Below, piece after piece: positions 17,670-28,400 of a stretch of DNA of 31,788 nt. The stretch is from SKW197 sp049970095 (GTDB lineage: Archaea; Thermoplasmatota; Thermoplasmata; Lutacidiplasmatales; SKW197). How positions within the stretch are numbered: position 1 is the first letter of the stretch; every line of letters begins with the position of its first letter. The DNA lies in assembly GCA_049970095.1 (NCBI GenBank), contig JBMFNP010000017.1, positions 1 to 31,788 on the forward strand, in the 5' to 3' direction. Under the pieces are notes generated by a model. It saw only the letters and a program-made list of their open reading frames with translations. It did not search any database and was not told the origin of the DNA. Both the position numbers and the translations under genes were made by a program.

Positions 17670-19171
17670 CATTGGAAGACCTCAGCCCGCTGGAAAAAAA
17701 GCTCCTTGTGCTGATTAGAGAGAGAATAACAGAGAATGCAGAAAAACTTGTTGATGGAAATACATTTCTTACAATCACAGAGGTGATGAACGCCGCATCA
17801 TGGCTGAAAATGAAAGGACTAGTTGAAATCTCAGAAAAGGTGGTTAGATTTGCAACACTTGGAGAGGAGGGATTAAGGTATCTAAATGAAGGTTTGCCTG
17901 AACGAAAACTTTGGGAATTCTGCAAAACCAGAAATGGAAAACTCCAGATTTCAGAGGGAAAAGAGGTGTTTGGTACTGAGTTTAATATTGCACTCATGCA
18001 TTTGAAAAATGCAGGTGCCATAGTGGAAAAAGGAATACTGCAGGTTCCTCCAGAAAATACTGAAAAAATTGAAAATGAAATCAAGAAAAGGGAAAAATTT
18101 CTGAAAAATCTGACCGAGCCGAAAGATGAGAACACACTGGATAAAAGCATGCTTTCCTATTTCATGAAAAGAAAAAATCTCATTGAGTTGCGGGAGAGAA
18201 CCATAAGAACAATAAAAATAACGGATAAAGGTATGGAGATTGCAAATAAAGTGCACACAATTGAGGAAGAGGTTTCACAACTCACTACGGAAATAATCCA
18301 ATCTGGCAGATGGAAAAACCTGAAGCTCAGGAAATATGATATTACCAGATTTACGCCTCCAGTGTATGGTGGCAGGGAACATCCACTTACACAACTTACC
18401 TCTGCAGTGCGTAAGATTTTCTTGAGTATGGGTTTCACAGAAATTGATTACGGGATTCTTCAGAACGCGTTCTGGAACATGGATGCCCTCTTTGTCCCAC
18501 AGGACCACCCAGCCAGAGATATGCAGGATACCTTTTACCTCGAAAACCCAGAAAAAATCCCAGTATCTAATGAAGAATGGATTGAAAAGGTGAGGGCAGT
18601 TCATGAAAATGGTGGAGAAACAGGATCTGAGGGTTGGGGATATAGGTGGTCCATGGAAGAGGCGGAAAAGGCACTGTTGCGCACACACTCCACTGTGAAC
18701 ACCATCCGTTATCTGGCAGAACATCCAGACAAGGAAGTAAAGGTGTTCTCAATTGCAAGGGTGTTTAGGAATGAGAACATAGATGCTACGCACCTACCAG
18801 AATTCATGCAGATTGAGGGAATTGTGGTAGAAGAAAACGCTTCTCTGGCAATGTTGATTGGAATTCTCAGGGAATTTTATAAAAGAGTGGGTTTCTACAA
18901 AGTAAAATTCCATCCCGCTTATTTTCCGTTTACAGAGCCAAGTCTGGAAGTTTATACCGAGGTAGATGGCAAAATTCTTGAGCTTGGAGGTGCGGGAATA
19001 TTCAGACCAGAAGTTGTGAGACCCTTCGGAGTGAGAAGAAATGTGCTTGCATGGGGGCTTGGACTTGAACGGCTGGCTATGATAAAATATCAGTTTGAAA
19101 CTCTACCAGATATTTATTCAAACAAACTTGAAATTCTCAGAAAACCATATTCTGCAAAATTGTGGAGGTGA
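17666..19171 (+). CDS. pheS: Phenylalanine-tRNA ligase alpha subunit
   Basis: PheS is the catalytic subunit of the cytosolic alpha2-beta2 phenylalanyl-tRNA synthetase; pheT is not in this window. The 501 residues match the archaeal/eukaryotic form, with winged-helix DNA-binding-like modules in the first 190 or so residues (LEKKLLVLIRERI, EVMNAASWLKMKGLVEI) and a class II core after that. The core shows GGREHPLTQLTSAVRKIF, NAFWNMDALFVPQDHPARD, HSTVNTIRYL, SIARVFRNENIDATHLPEF (motif 2) and GLGLERLAMI (motif 3). The GTG at 17666 overlaps the upstream stop in GTGA, with AGGAAGGT just before it, so translation is coupled. A TTG at 17672 is a weaker alternative. Its partner gene acyP starts 5 nt after the stop. 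Confidence 0.96.
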   Translation: MTLEDLSPLEKKLLVLIRERITENAEKLVDGNTFLTITEVMNAASWLKMKGLVEISEKVVRFATLGEEGLRYLNEGLPERKLWEFCKTRNGKLQISEGKEVFGTEFNIALMHLKNAGAIVEKGILQVPPENTEKIENEIKKREKFLKNLTEPKDENTLDKSMLSYFMKRKNLIELRERTIRTIKITDKGMEIANKVHTIEEEVSQLTTEIIQSGRWKNLKLRKYDITRFTPPVYGGREHPLTQLTSAVRKIFLSMGFTEIDYGILQNAFWNMDALFVPQDHPARDMQDTFYLENPEKIPVSNEEWIEKVRAVHENGGETGSEGWGYRWSMEEAEKALLRTHSTVNTIRYLAEHPDKEVKVFSIARVFRNENIDATHLPEFMQIEGIVVEENASLAMLIGILREFYKRVGFYKVKFHPAYFPFTEPSLEVYTEVDGKILELGGAGIFRPEVVRPFGVRRNVLAWGLGLERLAMIKYQFETLPDIYSNKLEILRKPYSAKLWR

Positions 19172-19176
19172 GTAAA

Positions 19177-19455
19177 GTGCTTGTGAGGGCATATGTGAGA
19201 TTTACTGGTTTGGTGCAGGGAGTAAATTTCAGATATTACACGAAAATAAGAGCAAGAGAGCTCGGGTTAACAGGATATGTGAAAAATGAAATGGATGGTT
19301 CTGTCACTGCAGTTTTTGAAGGACCAAAGGAGAAGGTAATGGAGTGCATTCAGTGGTGTGAAAAACACCAGCCCCATGCAGAAGTGGAAAGTTGCGAAAT
19401 AAAATGGGAAGACATTGAAGAAAAAAGATATACCAGCTTTGAGATTGTGCATTAA
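19177..19455 (+). CDS. acyP: Acylphosphatase
   Basis: This small cytosolic enzyme hydrolyses acyl phosphates such as 1,3-bisphosphoglycerate or carbamoyl phosphate. The 92 residues fit the family. The phosphate loop is GLVQGVNFRYY, with catalytic Arg19, and the catalytic Asn37 lies in GYVKNEMDGSV; the C-terminal FEIVH-type strand is also present. The GTG at 19177 is chosen because GGAGGTGA at 19164-19171 lies 5 nt upstream and overlaps the pheS stop. In-frame GTG codons at 19162 and 19168 would give short extensions and lie before or inside that site. It is the last gene of its operon, and its stop overlaps the stop of the convergent giant gene by 4 nt. Confidence 0.93.
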   Translation: MLVRAYVRFTGLVQGVNFRYYTKIRARELGLTGYVKNEMDGSVTAVFEGPKEKVMECIQWCEKHQPHAEVESCEIKWEDIEEKRYTSFEIVH

Positions 19456-22400
19456 ACCCCAAGTTTTACAATTCTTTCAATATTCCTTATTTTTGCTCTC
19501 ACGGTTTCAAGTAGGAGTTTTGCTTCCACATATAGCTTATTGTCTATTCTTCCCTTTACCTTCTCAAGTGTGGCAAGCACCTCTGATGTATCCACATCCT
19601 TGCCTCTGAACTCCTCAGTTTTCCTCATCAAATTAGAGTATTCATCAAGAAGATAATCTCTACACTGTGCATCTATTGTTTCTTCTATCTTAATAAGTAC
19701 TCTCTTTGCCTCCAGATAATCTTTGCCCCTCAATGTATTCTTTGCAACTTCAAACATTGCCCTTGCATTTGTGGTGTCCACCCCAAGTTCATTTGCGGTC
19801 TCTATTTTCTGGTTGACTCCGTTCATTACTCCATTCATATACTCCTCAATTTGTGAAATGATGGCTTTTCTCGTCTCCACAACCTTAAAGTAAGCATCCC
19901 TGAATTTCTTTTCGTTTATGAGTTGCTCAATTTCTCTGAGTTTTTCTTCAATGCCACTAAGATCAACACCTGCACGGATTCCAATGTCATATGTAAGTCT
20001 TGCCACGCTCACAGAATCCAAAATGTGCCTCTGAAGTGTCTTGCTGAGCACATTCTCTGCCTCTCTTAAAATTCTGTATGCCGCAAGGTAATCTTTTTCA
20101 GAATATTTTGTAGTGGCGCTGGCTACTATCTCCCGCACCTTGACTGTGTTTGCACCTATACTTTCCGCATATTTTACATCATTCTGGGTCTGCTGAATCT
20201 GTTCTTTTATGAAAACATCAATCATACTCTCTATTTTTCTCTGGGCATCTGTAGTAAGAACCACGACCTCACGGTACTGTTTGTTCCTCAGAAGTGCCCA
20301 TGTACTCTCCACATTGCGCTTTATCTCAATGAGTTTTATGCCCATGGATTCGCCCAAGTCAATGAGTTTTGCAGTGTGCATGATCTGGGATTCACAGTAA
20401 TTCTGGAGAAGCTCACTTACTTTCTTCGTGAACTCAAGGCATCTCCGATTTGCATTTCTGAAATTCTTAGCGTTGATATTTTCCAGTATGCTATTCATTG
20501 TTTCAGAGGCATTTTCAACTGGGATTCTAAAGTTTTTAGCAAGTTCAAGAAGTGAATTAAGAATATTCATTTTTTCCTGCATCTTGCCCTGAGCAAGCTC
20601 TAACCCCATATCATAGATCTTCATGATTAATTCCTTTGCTTCTCTGAACCTCTGCTGGTTTATCAAATTCCTTGCATTCTCTACTTCTGTATAGAGTTCC
20701 TCACCCACATTCGCTTCAATATTCCTGGCGTCTGAGAGGATGTTTTCTGCATCTTTCAGCAGAGCACCCAGGTATTCGGTGGAATTTGCCACGATGTGTT
20801 TCTTTGCAGATTCCACCATTGCATGAGCATTTTCAAATTCCATTTCATGGAGTTTTTTCAAACTGCGGTCAATTTCCTCTCTTGCAGGCGCTAGCTCCGG
20901 CACCCCTATTGAAAGTGCAATATTCAGCATTGCACTGACATTTGAAATTTCACTGTTGATAAATTTCACTACGCTGTTCACAAGGTATGCCTTGGTTTCA
21001 ATTGCATAGTTGTATGCCTCCTGATATTTCTCCTTCTTTTCCAGTTCTTCTGCATCTCTTATGATGTCGTCCTGCTTTGAAACATCTAATCCCAGTTTTC
21101 TCGCAAGTTCCAGTATTGCCCTAGTACCCTTGAGTTCCTCAACCACTTTCAGTGAGATTGTTTGCTTTGTTTTTGCGGTGAGTTCATCTAGAGAGTGTTT
21201 CGCACTGATAAACTCCTTATTTACAACCATTTCCTTTGTTTTCAGAATTTCCTTGCGGTTCTGGATAAGGTTGCAGCCCACGCTTTCTCCTATACTGATA
21301 AGTGCCTCCAGTTTAGAGATTTCCTGTCCCAGCGTTGCAGTGGCAAGTGTAACAAATTTTGATGTTGCCATTGCAATAAACTTATGGGCTTCCATGAAAT
21401 TGTTTATCAGCAGGTTTTTCAGCGCATGCTGAAGATGTTGTTCAATCTCAGAAAGGTCAATTTTCATTTCACGACCAATCTCCAGGGTAGAATTCATTGT
21501 CTCAATTCTTGTTCGTAACTCAGATTTGAGTTGCTGGGCAATCTTATCTTTTGCAGTAACCAGTGTGCCTGCCGCATCAACAAGTTTACCAGCATTGAAA
21601 AGTTCTCTTCCATTAATGAATATTGTCCTGCCCTCATCCACATTTATTTTCATTTCCTGGGCATCTGCCAGAAGTGACTGTGTGGTTTCTATGAGATTTT
21701 TCTCAAATTGGGTGACATTCTGTTCCATTGTCTTTCTGCATCTGACTATAGATTCAAACGCAAGAGAGTAATTTTTCTCATGTAACCGTTTTTCCGCCTC
21801 CTCCAGAATCTTTTTTGGAATATCTATCTCCACTCCATATCTTGCGTACTCCTCCATTTCCGTCTTGATGTTTTTCAATTCAATCTGTGCCTTTTCTTCT
21901 AGTATTTTGCTCAGTTTTTCAATATTCTGTTTTGAGAGATTCAACGCTTCCACATATCTCCTGTTTTTGAAGTTATTCTGGGCTTTTGTAAAGGCATCTG
22001 TAATGTTTTCTACACCACATCTGTAAACTGTAGCAACCTCCAGAAGCGCAGAAAACTTCTGCAATTCCTCTCTCACAGTTTCCTCAATTCTATTTATGAG
22101 ATTCTTCTGGTATGCATCAATTATGTCATTCACGCCTATGTAATCCCCTGTCGCCACATGTTTCTTTATATCCGCCCACAGTGTACTCTCCCCCTCTACC
22201 TTCACACCGATAATTTTTGCAGTGTTTATTGTCGCTTTCAGCAGTTCCACACTTTTATCAAAATTTTCCTCCAGCACAGGGAGAATGCTGTTCATGTATC
22301 TGACAATCAAAAACTTTGCCTCAGAGTGTCTCCCTGCATTCAAACGCTCCCTTGCCTTCTCCAGAAAGTGCACATGTGCAGAAACATCAATACCTGATTC

Positions 22401-25400
22401 TTTAAGCCACCTTGCCTTTTCCATCAGGTTTTCAATTTCTCTTGTAATCTGACCCTTTATTATTTCAGGTATAAGGTTTTTTGCATTTGTTACCAGAGTG
22501 TATGCAGACATTATGTCCATATATTTCATTTTCATTTTTGCAGATTCAATCATTGCATTTACTTCACTGAAATCTATGTGAAGTTCAGAAACAAGTTCCA
22601 TCTCTTCAATACATTTTTCAATGTTTTTGTTAATGCTCTCAGATAACCTAGAATATATTTCAATCTGGTCTTTGTGGATTTTTTTCAGGGCTTCAAAATA
22701 TTTTCCAGCATTGATGAGATTTGTTGCTGCGGTCACTGTTTCTCTGTACTTATCCGTTTCCCGAAAACCAAGTATCTGTGCCAGTTCTATATTCTTTGAA
22801 AAAATTTCAAGCTCGTTTTTTGTCTGAGATATGAGCATGGAGTTGTATTCTTTAGTGATTTCATCCAGTACTTCAAGTGCCTGAAGATACTCTGGGGTTT
22901 TCAGTTTCTGAAGTGTTTCCATTAACTTCACTTCAATTCTGGTAAGATCTATGCCCATTTTTTTAATTTCTCCAATTTCTTTGAGTTTATTTTCCGCCAT
23001 AGGTATAAGTTTTTCCTCTACTGTTTTCTTCATGAAAGTATCCAGTTCTTTGAGCATGAGATGTGCCTTCTTGTACTCCTTCACAATCAGCAGGTCATGG
23101 ACCTTTCTCAGTTGTTCCTGTAAATTTGGGCTTTCAGAGATTCGGGACAATATTGAGATATACTTTTTCCATTTTGTTATTTCATCAGAAATATAATGCT
23201 CAACTTTCTCAGTGGTTATAGTTTCTGCTTCAATTAATGCAGCCATTGCCTCTACATAGTTCTTTGCCCTGAGATTCATCTCTGCTGCTCTGAGGAGATT
23301 TTCTGTTTCTGTCAGCGATATGCCCTCCAGTGTGAAAAATTCCTGGATTTCTTTGATTGAAGCATACACTTTTTTCACATTTTCTTCTGTAAGTTCACTG
23401 GCTTCCTGTTCTACATTCTTGAGTTCACGCAGTGCATCAAGCACATTTGGTGATTTCTGGACAGAGCTTACACGATTTCTCATCTCCAAAACCCTTGAGG
23501 TATCCACTCCCATCCGCTCAGCCTCATCTATTTTTGCTATAGTATCATTTACTCTAGATGCAAGATATGTTGCCATGCTTTCATCGCCAAGTTTCTTTGT
23601 CTCCTTTATGGCTGAATATGTCTCCATTATTCGGTTTTCCATGAGGAGTTTTTCAGCCCTGACCACGCCCTCTCTGAATTTTGTCACATCAATACCAGTT
23701 CTTTCACAATCACTGATGAAACTCTTGTAGTCTTCAATCTCTCTTGCAGTATGTTCCCTCACTGCTGTCATTATTTTTGAAATTGCTTCGTTTGCCAGAG
23801 CATATGCCTCAGGGTATTTTTTCTGGGAAAGCAAAAGCGAGGCGTTGTTAATCACAATTGCTGCTGAAAGAATTTCTGCCCCTATGTTTTTGAATTTTTC
23901 AATATAACCCTGTGCCTCACTGATTATTCCATTAATTTTTCCTTCAATCTGAGAGATAACATGCTGTCTTACCTGGCATGCTATCTGGTACCCGCTGTTA
24001 TAATCTTTGTTTTCCACCAATTTTCTCACCTGTTTTAGGGTTTCCAGGAAGTTTGCAGGTGCGGTTATCAGATGCCCTGTAGAGCTTATATATCCCTCAG
24101 TTTCCTCAACAATGCCCATAATCTGGGCAGCATATTTCTGGTTCAAATCATTCATTATTTCATCATACTTCAAGATTGCGTCAAGATACTGACCACCAGT
24201 GATAAGAACTTCCAGCTCTCCACATCTATCAGGAACAGAAATACCAGATTTCCGCAGGTCATCTACATACTTCTTCAGATTCCCAAGGCTTTCCCTTGAC
24301 TTTATCTCTGCAATCTGGCTCAGGGATTTCTTTGCAAGATTCACATGTTCCTTTGCTTCAATGTAATCCCTCTGGTCAACAGCAGCGGTAATCTGTCTCA
24401 GCTCCATGGTTACAGGTGCGGTCTGTGCCCCAGATCTCTCAAGTATTCGCATTTTACCCTCAATTTCTTCACGAATTTTCAGAATCTTATCTTTTATACT
24501 TATTTCAATCTCATTTAGTGCATTTTTAATTATTCTTGCACCCTCAATAATATCCCCAGATGAAAATGCATTTTTTGCCATTTTCTGGATTTCCAGATAG
24601 TCCCCAGTGCTGATTTCAAAGAGGTTCAGAATCTCCAGCCATCTTGTAAATGCCTCCAGGTTGTTTTTGAATACTTCACTTGTCATTTCAATTAGTTTCG
24701 CCTTTGCATCCTTAGCAAGGGTCACCGCGCCTTCATAATTTCTATTATTTACAAAAGCTGTTGCAGTGGCATACATTTTTTCAAACAGAGTAGGATCCAC
24801 TCCCACCTGTGTTGCTTTTTCAATACAATTTCTGATTTCTGCAAGCATCTTTGCACTATTCTCCTCCAGAAGGTCTTCTACCTGCTTTTTAAGTTTAACT
24901 GCAATTGACTGTGCTCCCATATAGTCCCTCAATTCAAGTTTTTTTGTGGCATCAGCAAGCACCGCATTGTAATCTGCCGTCTGGATACCAAGCAAGCCAA
25001 GCATTTCAATCTCTTGTGCGATAAGTGCAATCTCATCAGAAATGTATCTTTTTACAGATTCCTCAGTAGCACTCTGGGCTTTAAGCACCAAATTTTTTGC
25101 CTGTACATACATTTTTGATGCAAAACGGATTTTTCCTTTGTTCAAAAGTTCTTTGGGATGATACACATCAATCCCAAGCCCCACGGCAAATTCAATTAAC
25201 AGATCACACTGGTTGATTGACGCCAATAGATTCTCTTCCATTGTTTTACTAACCATGATTCTTAACTCCTCGTAGAGTTTGGCAGCATTTGCGAAATCTC
25301 CCTTTTCCACATACTCCTTTGCCATGTTGTGCTTCTCCACGATAGATGATGGGTCAATCTCAAGCTTCCTGATTAGTTCACATGCATCAGCAATCTCACG

Positions 25401-28400
25401 GTTTGTATTGTTAATATAATCCAGTATCTCCCTATTCCCCTCCTCAATTATTCCCCTGAGAACTTCAAGAGATCTTGTAAACTCATCCTTTGCGAGCAAT
25501 TCCTTTGCATCTATAAATCTGTTTTCGTACACATGATAATTGAGATTGAGCGCCTTTAGAGAATTGATAGTTTTCTCTGCTTCCTTTATTTCTTTTTCTA
25601 TGTGTTCATTTATGACTTTCTGCAGATTTGCAGCAATACTGTTTAACTCTCGGTTTGCTCCATAAATGTCGCCAGCATTAAGCAGTTCTTTTGAGGTCGC
25701 AATGGTCTTTTTAGATTCTTCTATCTGGGGTGGAGGTAAAATTGTCAGAAGATTTTCAAACTCTACCAGGGTTCTGGAAATTCTGTTCTTTATTTCCTGG
25801 TGCAGATTTTCACCGAAGTTAAGCACATTCTGAATCTCCACTGGTTCATAGTGTTCTTTATCTGAAAGCACTTTCAGTTGCATTTCCATCTTTTCCCACT
25901 CAATTTTTATACTGACGAATTCGTTCTTCATCTTTGCAACTAACTCTTTGTTCTCTGTGTTTTTCTGGTTAATTTTTTCCTTCAGAAGTGCCTTCAACTC
26001 CTTCTCTACTTCAAAAGCGCTCAATGGACTTGTTTTTGTCCTCTCTTTCAGCATGCTTATTTTTGCACTGAGTTCTGGCACAGGCATTTCTTTTTCAATC
26101 ATCGCGAGGATTTTTTCCCAGTAATCGATTATTGCATTCAGTTTTTCAATAAGTGCCTTTTCAGCTGCATCCTTTGCAGAAATAGCAGCGCTTCTTGCCT
26201 TGAGCACATCCTCCTGCTTCAACTTGTCAACAGCAATATCAAGCATAAAACGAATTTTTGAGATATCTTCTCCGCTTTTTTCAAGTAAGGTCAGTTTCTC
26301 ACCGCAGTCCTTTATTATTTCCTCTATCTTTGTTCTTAAGAAATTCTGAACCTCAATACGGAGGGCAGTACCATATTCCAGGGCATTCTTCCAGTCAATC
26401 GCCTGGACATAACTCTGAAGATTGTCCACTTTCTCAACCAGATGTGTGGTATCTATTCCCATCTCCTTGAGAGATTTTAGGTTCTCATGAATTCCTGCCT
26501 GCATATCTGACAGAAATTTATTTACAATCTTCACACAATTCGTGTACAAAGGATAGAGTACTTCCATTGCCTCCAAAAACTTTGATTCCCTTATTTTTTC
26601 GCCAGCATTTTCAATCACATTCTTCTCACCACTCAAATCAATACCATATTTCTGCCCTGTTTCTAACAAAGATGTCAATTTTTCATAAATCTTTTTTCCC
26701 TCGCTTTCTAAAACAGCGTTTCCCTCTGTCAGCATGTTAGAGAGTTCTATCAATGCCTCGTACATTCTATTGGTGATTGCCAGTGTCCTTATTTTTTCAA
26801 GATGTTCTCTGTAGCCTGTCCCAAGCCCGAATCTCTCAAGAGTGGAAACGGTTTCACCAGCAACTCTGTAGACCTCTTTCCACTGCAATGAAAGGCGATC
26901 AGTAGCAATGTCAATCAGCTTGTGGTATAAATCAACAATTTCTATAAGCTTGCCCTCGCGCTTTAGATTTTCCACTGATTTTTGCTGAGCAAGAATATCA
27001 TCATACTGGATTTTCAATTTTTCCATCACAAAAATACACTTGCCAAAGATATTTTCCATGTCCTCAACTGCTTTAGAAAACTGATGCATTATTGTCTGGC
27101 GCCCCAATGTGATTCTTTCATGCGCTGCAATCACATTTTTTCTTCCAAGTAAACTCTCAGCATCATTCAAATAGCTGTTTACCTCACCAATCTCTATTTT
27201 ACGGTCTAGGGCAAAATTCACCAGCCGTTTCAACTCTTGAAGTTCTCTGGTTACAAAGTCAATAAGGGCAGATGCCAGCCTCTTTTTAATTTCCTCAAGC
27301 ATTGCGTTTGCTTCAGCATATCTTTTCTCATTTATGGCAATACCTGCATCCTCCAGTTCTTTAGTTATTCCGGAGATATCAAATCCGATGCTTTCTGCAA
27401 TTTTGACACTTGCATTTATTTTAGAAACCTTATCAGAGAGAATTGCAGAAATTTCATCTTCCAGATGCTTCTCAATTTGAATAATATTCTGATAAATCTC
27501 CTTTGCATTTTCCACATTCACATTTTTAATCAATGCTCCAATTTCTTTTGAGGTAAGCCCCCGTCCCAGTTCCTGTGCAAAGTTATTCAAAGGTCTTAGG
27601 GTTTCTCGCACTCTTTTTTTCACAGCATTCACAATGGTGTTTTCCATCATCTGGGAGAACTGCCTGTACAGTTCATATCCTTCTGTCCACCTGTGTTCAC
27701 TAACCTTCCTCAAAAATTCCTCAAAAATTGCTTTTTCTGCAGATATATCCGCGCCTGGGATTGTTTGTTCAATTTTTCTATTACCCTCCTCCACAAGTTT
27801 TTCAAATGCACTGTGAAACTTTTCATCAATCTCGTGTTCCAATTGTCCAATCTGTTTCATCACAGTTTCTGCATCTTCGTAACTCCTGCAAATGAAAGAG
27901 GGAATTGTGTATTCAATTTTGAGTTCCGATTTGAGCGTCTGAAGTTTTGCAAAATTATCTAGTTTCTTCCCGATAAGAATATTCATATCCTTCACAAATA
28001 AATCTTTCAGGAGCATAATCTCATGCAGAATTTCAAATCCCTCAGCCTTCTCCTTTTTACCCTTGATTTCGTTAAGTTTATTAATAAAAGCGCTTTCTGG
28101 CAGTTCTTTTAGGATTCCCATAAATTTTTCTGCATCAGCAATTTTTTTCTCAGCCTCAACAAGCACCACAGCGTTTATTCCATCCAGCGCATTTCTGTAG
28201 TGGGTGATTGCATTTGTAAAATTTCCTTTTACCTCCTCATGCTCCCCTATGGAGACAAGCCGTTTTACCCCGGGTATATCTATGCCTAACTTTTCTGCCT
28301 CCTCAATCTTTCTGTTGAGCTCCTTTTTTATTGAAGAGAGAATATTATCCTTCACTTTTCCAAATTCATTCCTGATTTCTGCTAGCATGGCTTTTGCTTC

